In this document: in pieces, positions 24,048 through 32,321 of the stretch
Position numbering within the stretch: position 1 is the first letter of the stretch
Layout of the letters: every line of letters starts with the position of its first letter
Source: a virus
Strand: one strand, 5' to 3'
Length of the DNA stretch: 44,465 nucleotides
IMG/VR virus record: IMGVR_UViG_3300012954_002158
Location: 1-44,465 of that record
The notes under the pieces: model-generated
Told to the model about the DNA's origin: nothing
The model's database searches: none
The model's input: only the letters and a program-made list of their open reading frames with translations
Made by a program: the position numbers and the translations under genes

Positions 24048-26051
24048 ATGAACGAATTTGATAAGAATTTTCATCTTAATTTTTCGCCTCTATATGCTAC
24101 ATTTGTTATCATGTTGCTTATGTTATGGGCAAGTGAAGTTAAAGGTGACGAGATAGAAGAAATTGTTGTTACTGCTCAACAAGAAAAAACTGTAAAAGCA
24201 GATCCACTTATTGACAATAGACTTATAGAGGCCATTATGCCTATGTTTACATATAACGCAGGTGGATATGGAGGTTTTATAGGTTATAGCGAAAGAGGTG
24301 CTCAAACAAATCATACTGCTGTATTTGTAAATGGTATTCCAGCAAATGATCCAGGTGCAGGTTGGTATGATTTTGGACATGATTTTGCAAATGGACAAAC
24401 TGTAAAAGTTATTACAGGTGCAAACGGAGTCATTTATGGCTCTGGTAGTATTGCAGGAACAATATTAATACAAGATACTATAGAACGTGGAATGAATATT
24501 AGATTGGACGGAGAGCCCAAGCAATATAGAATAGCACCTTTAGAACAGTTAGAGTTCAGTATGGTAGAAGATAATTTTGCTAGTGCTAGAAATGATAACG
24601 AAGAAATAGATACTTACAGCAATAAAACTGCAAGAATAAATGTTGACTTTGGTGATTTTAATATTGTAGGAAAGTATTCAGATTATGAATATGATTATGA
24701 TAATTGTTATGATTATTATTGGGGTCAAAGTAATGATTGCTTACAGGACGGTGAAAGGTATAATATTGCTATAAGAAATGATTTTATGACTATAGGTAGA
24801 AATTATAATACTGCAGATTACTTTACTGTTGAAGATCCTACTTATACAAATGAAAGTTATAGGGATTTTATTAGATTAGGCAATCATATGGAGTTAAGTA
24901 AAAATCTAAGTGTAGCATTTGGCTTAGATGCAGAAAAAATTTACTATAATACTAACAGTTGGAATAATACTGAAGGCTCATTAGAAGTTAAAACAGAAAT
25001 TACAGAGCCTGGTATATCATATGAAGATGACGATACTAATAAATCAAGACCATTATGGACAGGAGGATATATTGGTACTGGTGAATTTTTAACATCATAT
25101 GTTGGAGATGGTAATTTTGAAATAGTGCAAACAGAAAACAAATACACTGATGATAATGCCGGCATTTATTTTTCAGCAAATGCAAATTTTATATTAAATT
25201 ATAACTTTGGTGTAAGACTAGGTAATGACAAACAAAATGCTCTTAGACTAGGTATATCTAAAGGAGAGTGGTTCTTTAATGCAGGTAATAGTTTTAGAAA
25301 GCCTAACTTATATGAATTGTTTGGCGATAGTTATGTAGAAGGAAACTTAGAACTAGAACCAGAAGAAGGTGTAGGTTTTGAATTAGGATACGGAGCAATT
25401 AGTATCTTTATGTATGATTTTAAAGAAGCAATCGAATATGTACCTGGTTACAATACTGCAATTGATACAACTAGTTTAGAACTAGACGCAGAAGCAACAC
25501 TTTATGTTGATACTGAAAATCCAGAAAATAATGGACCAGGTATAGGTTGTGTTTTAAATCCTAACTGGACAGAAAATGATGCGGCAACTTTTGAGTTAGA
25601 TGGTTGTATTTACAAAACAGTAACTAATACAGAAAACATTTGGACAATGGCTTCTTATCAAAATACAGGATCATATACTACACAAGGTATAAGATATGAA
25701 AACAATTTTGGGCCTGTTGGATTGATGTTAAATTATACAGACACAGATCAAACTAGGATACCTGAATTTGCAGGAGTTTTAAGTTTACAACATAACTTGT
25801 ATGGATATAATTTAAAATTAAACTATGCAGTACAATTAGACAGAGAGCCTGGACCTTATGACTTTTTAACAGATGGAAAAAAGTATTTAGATGATTTAGA
25901 AAAACTTGACTTTAATGTTTCAAGAAAATTTACAAACGGTGTAAGTTTAGCATTTAAGATAGAAAATGTTACTGATGAAATTGTAGAGGTTACTCCTTTT
26001 TACGATAGTAGAGGAAGAGAAGTTTACTTGACATTAGGGTACAAGTGGTAG
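24048..26051 (+). CDS. TonB-dependent outer-membrane receptor-like protein
   Basis: The 667-residue protein has a hydrophobic signal segment (about 14-29) and a probable cleavage near residue 33. A TonB-box-like EEIVVTAQ (37-44) follows. The plug domain (about 50-160) contains VNGIPANDP and VITGANGVIYGSGSIAG, typical TBDR plug motifs. A beta-barrel fills the rest, with FRKPNLYELFGD (about 415-427) and GNLELEPEEG, classic TBDR barrel motifs. It ends in the aromatic C-terminus YLTLGYKW expected of BAM-assembled barrels. Cys pairs (near 223/233 and 505/522) look like loop disulfides. It would sit in the host outer membrane and import a TonB-dependent nutrient, or alter phage adsorption. Base use resembles neighbours. 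A GGAG site and its own early promoter support expression. Confidence 0.85.
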   Translation: MNEFDKNFHLNFSPLYATFVIMLLMLWASEVKGDEIEEIVVTAQQEKTVKADPLIDNRLIEAIMPMFTYNAGGYGGFIGYSERGAQTNHTAVFVNGIPANDPGAGWYDFGHDFANGQTVKVITGANGVIYGSGSIAGTILIQDTIERGMNIRLDGEPKQYRIAPLEQLEFSMVEDNFASARNDNEEIDTYSNKTARINVDFGDFNIVGKYSDYEYDYDNCYDYYWGQSNDCLQDGERYNIAIRNDFMTIGRNYNTADYFTVEDPTYTNESYRDFIRLGNHMELSKNLSVAFGLDAEKIYYNTNSWNNTEGSLEVKTEITEPGISYEDDDTNKSRPLWTGGYIGTGEFLTSYVGDGNFEIVQTENKYTDDNAGIYFSANANFILNYNFGVRLGNDKQNALRLGISKGEWFFNAGNSFRKPNLYELFGDSYVEGNLELEPEEGVGFELGYGAISIFMYDFKEAIEYVPGYNTAIDTTSLELDAEATLYVDTENPENNGPGIGCVLNPNWTENDAATFELDGCIYKTVTNTENIWTMASYQNTGSYTTQGIRYENNFGPVGLMLNYTDTDQTRIPEFAGVLSLQHNLYGYNLKLNYAVQLDREPGPYDFLTDGKKYLDDLEKLDFNVSRKFTNGVSLAFKIENVTDEIVEVTPFYDSRGREVYLTLGYKW

Positions 26052-26057
26052 TATAAT
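26028..26057 (+). promoter_or_regulatory. Sigma70-type promoter for uvsW, leaderless arrangement
   Basis: TTGACA (26028-26033, inside the receptor gene), an 18-nt spacer and TATAAT (26052-26057), then ACAGT and the uvsW ATG at 26063. Initiation about 6 nt after the -10 would fall on the start codon. Confidence 0.7.
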
Positions 26058-26062
26058 ACAGT

Positions 26063-27520
26063 ATGGCAAAATGTGTTTTAGAAATTAGAGACGAGGTAAA
26101 TGTTCGTTTCAAAGGACTTGATGTAAAAGCAAGGCGTAAAATTTCTGATGCCTGTAAATATTTCCTACCTCATGCCTATCACATGCCTGCATACAAGTTG
26201 GGTAGATGGGACGGTTGTGTTAGGTATTGCGACATTGGTGGCAGAACATATTTTCATTTACTAGATAAACTAGTTCCAATTATTACTAATGAGGGTTATG
26301 AAATTGAAGTAGTTGATCACAGAAAGGCTTGGGACTTTAATTTTGATCCTGTAACTCAAACGAGTTATGATAATGTTAAATGGCCTAAAAAACATCCAGC
26401 AGAAGGCGAGCCTATAATACTGAGAGACTATCAGGTTGAGATTATTAATCGCTTTTTGGAAAACACACAATGTTTACAAGAGATTGCCACAGGTGCAGGT
26501 AAAACACTTATTACTGCCGTGCTAAGTCATAAATGTGAACATTATGGCAGAACAATAGTTATAGTACCAAACAAAGATTTAGTGGTACAAACAGAAAAAG
26601 ACTACAAAAACTTAGGCCTTGATGTGGGTGTATTGTATGGCGATAGAAAAGAATATGATAAAACGCACACTATTTGCACATGGCAAAGTTTAAGTATATT
26701 AGAAAAGAAAAGTAAAAACTATGAAGCAGACTTTCCTATAGATGAATTTTTAGACGGAGTTGCCTGTGTAATGGTGGATGAAGTACATAAAGCAAAAGCA
26801 GATGTACTTAGAAATTTACTTAGTGGTGTATTTGCTGGTGTTCCTATTAGATGGGGACTAACAGGTACTATTCCTAAGGAAGAATATGATGCAGTAGGTT
26901 GTACTTGTAGTTTAGGACCTGTTGTAGGAAAAATGAGCAGTAAAGAGTTACAGGACATGGGTGTACTTGCAGACTTAGATATAAGTATTTTGCAATTACA
27001 AGATGGAATGATACAATTTGGAAACTATGCTCAAGAGTTGAAATGGCTTGTTACTGATGAAAAGAGGCTAAAAGAAATATCTGAAATTATAAAAGGTGTT
27101 GCTGTTAATGGTAACACTTTAGTTTTAATAGATAGAATAGCAACAGGAACAAGACTAGAAGAATTAAATCCAGATTGGGTGTTTGTATCAGGTTCAATGA
27201 AACAAGCAGACAGGCAGGAAAATTATGATGATGTTTCTGAAATGGATAATAAAGTAATAGTAGCAACTTATGGAGTTGCGGCTGTGGGTATTAACATACC
27301 CAGAATTTTTAACTTAGTAATGTTAGAACCTGGAAAAAGTTTTGTTAGAGTAATACAGAGTATAGGAAGAGGTATTAGAAAAGCCTCTGATAAAGACTAT
27401 CTTAATGTATTAGACGTAACAAGTAATTTAAAATACAGCAAAAGACATTTAACAAAACGTAAGCAGTTCTATAAAGAGCAAGGATTTAGGTTCCAAGTTA
27501 CTAAAGTTGATTACAAATAA
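26063..27520 (+). CDS. uvsW: UvsW DNA/RNA-DNA helicase
   Basis: The 485-residue protein is a superfamily 2 helicase: Walker A ATGAGKT (about 142-148), DEVH box VMVDEVHKAK (about 239-242), motif III LTGTIP, motif V GVAAVGINIP and motif VI QSIGRGIRK. The N-terminal domain with LGRWDGCVRYCD matches the UvsW DNA-binding region. T4 UvsW unwinds R-loops and regresses forks, switching from origin to recombination-dependent replication. No Shine-Dalgarno precedes the ATG, and the -10 is 5 nt away, so a leaderless transcript is predicted. It heads a long run of tightly packed plus-strand genes to 34496 with no further clear promoter. Confidence 0.93.
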   Translation: MAKCVLEIRDEVNVRFKGLDVKARRKISDACKYFLPHAYHMPAYKLGRWDGCVRYCDIGGRTYFHLLDKLVPIITNEGYEIEVVDHRKAWDFNFDPVTQTSYDNVKWPKKHPAEGEPIILRDYQVEIINRFLENTQCLQEIATGAGKTLITAVLSHKCEHYGRTIVIVPNKDLVVQTEKDYKNLGLDVGVLYGDRKEYDKTHTICTWQSLSILEKKSKNYEADFPIDEFLDGVACVMVDEVHKAKADVLRNLLSGVFAGVPIRWGLTGTIPKEEYDAVGCTCSLGPVVGKMSSKELQDMGVLADLDISILQLQDGMIQFGNYAQELKWLVTDEKRLKEISEIIKGVAVNGNTLVLIDRIATGTRLEELNPDWVFVSGSMKQADRQENYDDVSEMDNKVIVATYGVAAVGINIPRIFNLVMLEPGKSFVRVIQSIGRGIRKASDKDYLNVLDVTSNLKYSKRHLTKRKQFYKEQGFRFQVTKVDYK

Positions 27521-27531
27521 AAGGAAAAAAT

Positions 27532-28029
27532 ATGAAAATACTAACAGTAGAAAATGACACGTATGATATAGATTGCGTACCTGACGAAATAGATGATATA
27601 AGATATTGTGTACTTGATGGGGGCGATCCAGAATTTGTAGATTTTTATTTCCTTCCATTAATATTTTTGGAAAGTTTTCATGCTCCTGCAATCTGTTTAC
27701 AAATTGGTAATTACAATATACAGATGCCTATGGATTGGAGTATTTTATTATGTGATGAAGATCTAGATGGTATTGAAGTTTTACCATTAGCAAGTCTTAA
27801 CAATAGAGGTTTTAGAGTACTTGTGATGAATCCACTAACAACTAGGATTCCACAAAGTCAAGAGATAGGAATAACTAATGTTTATCAAGATGTAAAATGG
27901 TATTTTCCTAAACTAAAAAATGGTCATATGTTGGCTGTACCATTAGAAGATGGACCAGATCCAAAATGTGCATACTTTGTTAAAGAAGCAAACAAAGTAA
28001 AAAATATTCAAATTGCTGATTTAGTATAG
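27532..28029 (+). CDS. Conserved hypothetical protein downstream of uvsW
   Basis: The 165-residue protein includes DEIDDIRYCVLDGGD, then MPMDWSILLCDEDLDGIEVLP and KNGHMLAVPLEDGPDPKCAYFV. I recall this pattern as a hypothetical protein common to marine T4-like phages, without a known function. It is probably cytoplasmic, with mixed alpha/beta content. It starts 11 nt after uvsW behind AAAGGAAAAAA and belongs to the same transcript. Confidence 0.75.
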   Translation: MKILTVENDTYDIDCVPDEIDDIRYCVLDGGDPEFVDFYFLPLIFLESFHAPAICLQIGNYNIQMPMDWSILLCDEDLDGIEVLPLASLNNRGFRVLVMNPLTTRIPQSQEIGITNVYQDVKWYFPKLKNGHMLAVPLEDGPDPKCAYFVKEANKVKNIQIADLV

Positions 28030-28038
28030 GAGGTTATT

Positions 28039-28806
28039 ATGGCAAAATATAGATATAGAATAGAAGGCGGCAGATATGGAGGTGAGCTTGTATGTGGAGA
28101 AGTAAATCCTGCATTTGCAAGTCATTATGCAGGTTCAGATGAGCAAGAATTAATAGAAGCAGTATTAGAATCTGAAGATTATGAACCTAATGAAGATGAG
28201 GATAATGATACATTATTAGATCCAGAAGGGTTACCTCACCCAGGTTTACCAGGCGAAGATTACTATATGTGGGAAAATGATGGTATAGAGCATCTAAACG
28301 CACCTTATTCAGATGGCGGCTTTACAGTATATGAAGTTCCAGCAGACGAATCAGATGATTGGGATTACGATAAAGAAGTATATGAAGGCGACGGAATTTT
28401 TGTGTATGGTAGAGAAGGTGCTTTATTTGGTTCAGATGAGCCAGAAGTTATAAATGAAGAAGATGACAAAGGTAATAAGTATGTGCCTGTTTTAGCATTT
28501 CATAGTTCTGAAAAAGGATCTTTTGGTGCCTGGTTTGTAGATACAGATGAACCATTTGATGAATTTAAATTGGGCTATGGTGTTGTAGAAACAAATCTGT
28601 GCGAACTTGTTGATGCTGTTTACTATGACAAGCAAGAATTAGACTGCAATTATGATTATAACGACACAACCGGTAAAAGTTATGGTGCTGATGTAGGTTG
28701 GTTAAATATAAAGTGGCATGATAGCCAGGAAAACGTTGCAGAAAATATGGAAGAGTACTGGCAAGAGTTTGACGATAACGTTGAATGGGAAAAGGAAAAT
28801 AGATGA
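28039..28806 (+). CDS. Highly acidic hypothetical protein
   Basis: The 255-residue protein contains roughly 30% Asp plus Glu by eye, with clusters such as YEPNEDEDND, ADESDDWDYDKE and INEEDDKGN, and many aromatic residues. It has a small folded-looking N-terminus (KYRYRIEGGRYGGELVCGEV). It has an ideal AGGAGGT ribosome site and overlaps the kinase gene by 4 nt (ATGA), so substantial expression is likely. Acidic early phage proteins can mimic DNA, but I see no family match and this is only a possibility. Confidence 0.7.
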   Translation: MAKYRYRIEGGRYGGELVCGEVNPAFASHYAGSDEQELIEAVLESEDYEPNEDEDNDTLLDPEGLPHPGLPGEDYYMWENDGIEHLNAPYSDGGFTVYEVPADESDDWDYDKEVYEGDGIFVYGREGALFGSDEPEVINEEDDKGNKYVPVLAFHSSEKGSFGAWFVDTDEPFDEFKLGYGVVETNLCELVDAVYYDKQELDCNYDYNDTTGKSYGADVGWLNIKWHDSQENVAENMEEYWQEFDDNVEWEKENR

Positions 28807-29603
28807 AACGAATCTTAATTTTTGGTTTACCTGGTTCAGGTAAATCTACTCTTGCAGAAAAACTAGTTGAAGTATTAGGAAACGCAGACTGGCACAACGC
28901 AGATAAGATAAGAGAAACATTTAACGATTGGGATTTTTCTCAAGAAGGTCGTGAACGTCAAGCCTTGCGTATGCGAGATTATGTTCGCAAAAGTGTTGCT
29001 AAAAAGAAATATGGTATTGCAGATTTTGTTTGCCCAACAAATCAACTAAGGGAAAAACATGTTCCAGAATATGTTATCTGGATGGATACTATAGAAGAAG
29101 GAAGATTTGAGGATACAAATAAACTTTTTGAGCAACCTGACGGTACAACATTCATTAATGCAAGAATTACTGCTGAGGAGTGGTGGACAGAAGAAAAATG
29201 TGAGGAATGGGCAAAGTTATTAGCAGTTGATATTAAAGATCATGAGTTTCAACCAAAGCAACCAACTACACAAATGTTAGGAAGATTTCAGCCTTGGCAC
29301 GAAGGACATCAAAAACTATTTGAAAGAGCATTAGCAAAACATGGGCAAGTAGCAATACTGGTCAGAGATATGCCACTAACTGATGATAATCCTTGGCAAG
29401 TGGATAAGATATGTGAAAATATAGAAATTGCATTGGCCAATCATGCAGGTAAGTTTAGATGTTATCCTGTCCCTAATATAATGAATATTACTTACGGCAG
29501 AGGTGTAGGATATAAAATAGAAGAAGAAGTTCTCGACGAGGAAACACAAAAAATAAGTGCAACAAAAATTAGAGAACAAATGAGAAAGGATGGCGAATTA
29601 TAA
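28803..29603 (+). CDS. Fusion: APS-kinase-like P-loop kinase plus HIGH-type nucleotidyltransferase
   Basis: Residues 1-145 of this 266-residue protein are a P-loop kinase with GLPGSGKST (8-16) and NADKIRETFNDWDFSQEGR, the arrangement of adenylylsulfate kinases. Residues 155-266 are a nucleotidyltransferase with GRFQPWHEGH (160-169, a HxGH motif) and SATKIRE (252-258, the ISSTxIR motif). Similar two-domain architectures include NadR-type NMN adenylyltransferase/kinase and bifunctional sulfate-activation enzymes. Which substrate is used cannot be decided. It sits upstream of metK and apt, in what looks like a nucleotide/cofactor cluster. Confidence 0.75.
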   Translation: MKRILIFGLPGSGKSTLAEKLVEVLGNADWHNADKIRETFNDWDFSQEGRERQALRMRDYVRKSVAKKKYGIADFVCPTNQLREKHVPEYVIWMDTIEEGRFEDTNKLFEQPDGTTFINARITAEEWWTEEKCEEWAKLLAVDIKDHEFQPKQPTTQMLGRFQPWHEGHQKLFERALAKHGQVAILVRDMPLTDDNPWQVDKICENIEIALANHAGKFRCYPVPNIMNITYGRGVGYKIEEEVLDEETQKISATKIREQMRKDGEL

Positions 29604-29952
29604 GGTCTATGAAATAAAATTCAAAGACGGTATGGTATATTATGGTTATACTGCAAAGCCTTTTGAAATGAGAATGGCTGAGCATTTTAGCAAGAGCCAG
29701 AAAGGCAAAAATAAATTATATAAAAAAATGCGTAATGCAGAATATAATTGTGAATGCAGAGTTGTAAATCGCTTTCCCACAATGGAAGAAGCATTGGATT
29801 GGGAAAAGAAACTTATAAAGAAAACTCCACATCAATTTAAATTAAACAGAAGTTGGGGCGGAGAAAATGGAGAGAACAATTTTAGAAGATGGAAACAACA
29901 AGACATCATCAAAAAGCATTACAAAAGGAAAAGGACAAAATACAAATTTTAA
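29590..29952 (+). CDS. GIY-YIG nuclease-like protein
   Basis: The 120-residue protein has a GIY-YIG fold signature: YKVYEIKFKDGMVYYGYT (4-21), Arg27 in EMRMAEH, EALDWEKKLIKK, and an Asn-rich GGENGENN near the end. The C-terminus is very basic (HYKRKRTKYKF), suitable for DNA contact. It may be a small free-standing endonuclease. It overlaps the upstream gene by 14 nt with GAGAAAGG as ribosome site. Its 3' end is overlapped by about 86 nt by the next frame. Confidence 0.75.
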   Translation: MANYKVYEIKFKDGMVYYGYTAKPFEMRMAEHFSKSQKGKNKLYKKMRNAEYNCECRVVNRFPTMEEALDWEKKLIKKTPHQFKLNRSWGGENGENNFRRWKQQDIIKKHYKRKRTKYKF

Positions 29953-30232
29953 CCATCCTGCTTATACTAGGTATCCACATATGATGGGAAAAGGTTATTT
30001 TGGTGTTGCAAGTGATTATATAAACAATGAAGGTAACTTACGATTTACCAAATGGAAAAAAACTTTTGCATTTACTCCTAAAATAACAATAACTGGAAAA
30101 AAAGTTTGGCTAAAAACTTTGTATAAAAGAAAAAGATGGTTACACGTAGAACCCCCACAGTTTCCTAAAGATCATTTTCATGGAACAGAATATGCAGAAT
30201 GGGAAGATATATTAAATTTAAAAATGAGGTAA
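29867..30232 (+). CDS. Hypothetical basic protein overlapping the GIY-YIG gene
   Basis: The 121-residue frame has its convincing part after about residue 27: NHPAYTRYPHMMGKGYFGVA, then KKTFAFTPKITITGKKVWL and KRKRWLHVEPPQFP. It is strongly basic and aromatic, with beta character. The first 27 residues overlap the GIY-YIG gene in another frame and look unconstrained, so the real start may be the ATG at 29982 or nearby, though no ribosome site is evident there. Its stop is 3 nt from the metK start. No function recognised. Confidence 0.55.
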   Translation: MERTILEDGNNKTSSKSITKGKGQNTNFNHPAYTRYPHMMGKGYFGVASDYINNEGNLRFTKWKKTFAFTPKITITGKKVWLKTLYKRKRWLHVEPPQFPKDHFHGTEYAEWEDILNLKMR

Positions 30233-30235
30233 AAC

Positions 30236-31324
30236 ATGTATCAATTTACAAGTGAAAGTGTCAGTAGAGGGCACCCAGATAAAGTTGCAGATCTAATATC
30301 AGATGCTGTTGCAACACATCTAATTGATAAAAACGTAAATCACAGAGCCGCAGTGGAAACTTTAGTAACTACAAATATGGTTACACTTGCTGGAGAATAT
30401 AAAAGCGACAAGTTTGATAAAATTTATTTAGATAAACTTGTTAGAGAAATAGTTAGAGATATTGGCTATGAGCAAAATGGATTTCATTGGGAAAAATTAA
30501 AAGTTTATAACGAATTACATGGCCAAAGTCCTGATATTGCATTAGGCACTGATAATTTTGGTGCTGGAGATCAGGGACTAATGTTTGGATATGCATGTAA
30601 TGAAACTGAAAACTATATGCCAAGTGCAATACATTATAGTCACAGAATACTGCAACGATTACAAGACGTAAGGCAAAGTAGTTCGTGGATACTTCCTGAC
30701 AGCAAGGCACAAGTTACAATGAGTTATGATGGTATAAACAATCCTGTTAGTATAGATAAAATTGTTTGTAGTACTCAGCACGAAGAAGCAATTGATATTG
30801 CAGATGTAAGAGTGTATATTGAAGAACTAATAAGAAAAGAAATTACAGAATATGATTTAAGCAATACAGAATTTTTAATAAATCCTACAGGTAGATTTGT
30901 TATTGGCGGTCCAGATGGCGATACAGGATTAACAGGCAGAAAGATCATTGTTGATACTTATGGTGGTTATGCACCACATGGCGGAGGTGCTTTTAGTGGA
31001 AAAGATTGCACTAAAGTTGATAGAAGTGCGGCTTATATGGCTAGGTATATAGCAAAAAACGTAGTAGCAAGTGGCAGATATAAAAATTGTACAGTACAAT
31101 TAAGTTATGCTATTGGAATAAAGGAGCCAACAAGTTTATACATTTATGCAGACGGAGAAGTAAGACCTGAACTAACAGCACAGATACAAGAGTTAGTTGA
31201 TTTAACTCCAAAAGGAATAATTGATAGATTTAATTTATTTGATTTAGACTTAAAAAGGACAACAAATTATGGACATTTTGGCAAAAGTGATTTGCCTTGG
31301 GAGGAAATAAACTTATGGACATAA
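30236..31324 (+). CDS. metK: S-adenosylmethionine synthetase MetK
   Basis: The 362-residue protein shows the complete family pattern: SESVSRGHPDKVAD (catalytic His13 and Asp15), NFGAGDQGLMFGYA (about 108-121), GGPDGDTGLTGRK (about 222-234) and YGGYAPHGGGAFSGKD. It makes S-adenosylmethionine from methionine and ATP in the cytoplasm. Length is near that of the bacterial enzyme (384 in E. coli). GAGGTAAA precedes the ATG. It overlaps apt by 10 nt. A phage-borne MetK would supply methyl donor or counter host SAM depletion, which is inference. Confidence 0.93.
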   Translation: MYQFTSESVSRGHPDKVADLISDAVATHLIDKNVNHRAAVETLVTTNMVTLAGEYKSDKFDKIYLDKLVREIVRDIGYEQNGFHWEKLKVYNELHGQSPDIALGTDNFGAGDQGLMFGYACNETENYMPSAIHYSHRILQRLQDVRQSSSWILPDSKAQVTMSYDGINNPVSIDKIVCSTQHEEAIDIADVRVYIEELIRKEITEYDLSNTEFLINPTGRFVIGGPDGDTGLTGRKIIVDTYGGYAPHGGGAFSGKDCTKVDRSAAYMARYIAKNVVASGRYKNCTVQLSYAIGIKEPTSLYIYADGEVRPELTAQIQELVDLTPKGIIDRFNLFDLDLKRTTNYGHFGKSDLPWEEINLWT

Positions 31325-31854
31325 AAGAAAGTATAAGGACAGTACCTGATTTCCCTAAAAAAGGAATACAGTTTAGGGATATTACAAGTATGCTAGAAAG
31401 CCCAGAAGCCTTCAACAAAGCACTTATAGACATGACTGCTGAGTGTATGATGTTTGAGGCAACAAAAATAGTTGCGATAGAAAGCAGAGGATTTTTATTT
31501 GGTTCCCCACTTGCTAGAGATATGGAATTACCTTTAATACTTGCAAGAAAGCCTGGAAAGTTACCCAATCCTACATATCAAAGAAATTACACATTAGAAT
31601 ATGGAGAAGCAACATTACATATACAACAAAATAGTAATTTAAAGCCAAAAGATAAAATTGTAATTATAGATGATTTAATTGCAACAGGCGGAACAGCAAT
31701 GGCATTAGCAACTTTGATAAGTCAATGTTGGAGTGTACCTAGAGAAAATATATTAATTCTGGCCGCAATAGACTTGATTGATCTTAAAGGTAGTGCTATA
31801 ATACAGGATGCAGGATTTAATGTACAATCACTTATTGAATTCGAAGGAGAATAA
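31315..31854 (+). CDS. apt: Adenine phosphoribosyltransferase-like protein Apt
   Basis: The 179-residue protein begins DIKESIRTVPDFPKKGIQFRDIT, the typical Apt start. It has AIESRGFLFGSPLA, ARKPGKLP, and the PRPP-binding loop IIDDLIATGGTA (about 117-128). It would convert adenine plus PRPP to AMP. The ATG at 31315 is preferred because GGGAGGA lies upstream; a TTG at 31297 would only add six residues. It overlaps metK and is coupled to the next gene (TAATG). Pairing with MetK suggests recycling of adenine released from SAM-derived nucleosides, which is inference. Confidence 0.9.
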   Translation: MDIKESIRTVPDFPKKGIQFRDITSMLESPEAFNKALIDMTAECMMFEATKIVAIESRGFLFGSPLARDMELPLILARKPGKLPNPTYQRNYTLEYGEATLHIQQNSNLKPKDKIVIIDDLIATGGTAMALATLISQCWSVPRENILILAAIDLIDLKGSAIIQDAGFNVQSLIEFEGE

Positions 31855-32321
31855 TGCCTAAAAAACCTCAAATACCGTTAAAAGATATTATGGCGGCAAT
31901 AGATAAAAAGGATAGAGACTTTTATAATAAACTATCTGATGAAGGTAAAAAAGCCTTTAGTGCCTGGATGATGATGAGATATTGCAGTAGTGTACAGGGA
32001 AAAAATGCGGCAGATTATATTTTTATGACTAATGAGTGTGTAAATTATCAGTATAGTGAGGTTAGTAAACATCCAGAATTACAATGGTTATTGCTTAGTG
32101 TATGTGGTGTTGGTTCTGTACAATTTCATCCATATATAAAACCGCCTAATAGTAAAAAGAAGAAAAGTAAAGTATTTGATTTTGTAAGTGAAAAGTTTCC
32201 ACATATGAAAGCAGAAGATATAAATTACTTGATAGATATCAATACTAAAGAAGAACTAAAAGAGTTTGCAAAATCAAATGGTTACGATGACAAAACAATT
32301 GGAGAGATATTTGGAAAATAA
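31854..32321 (+). CDS. Helical protein, possible clamp-loader small subunit (gp62-like)
   Basis: The 155-residue protein contains FYNKLSDEGKKAFSAWMMMRY, a linker, and TNECVNYQYSEVSKHPELQW. Its C-terminal helices end in DDKTIGEIFGK. The early Trp/Met/Arg segment followed by a paired helical region resembles the small clamp-loader subunit gp62 of marine T4-like phages as I remember it. The resemblance to T4 gp62 itself is weak and no gp44 or gp45 is in the window. It is coupled to apt by TAATG. Confidence 0.35.
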   Translation: MPKKPQIPLKDIMAAIDKKDRDFYNKLSDEGKKAFSAWMMMRYCSSVQGKNAADYIFMTNECVNYQYSEVSKHPELQWLLLSVCGVGSVQFHPYIKPPNSKKKKSKVFDFVSEKFPHMKAEDINYLIDINTKEELKEFAKSNGYDDKTIGEIFGK

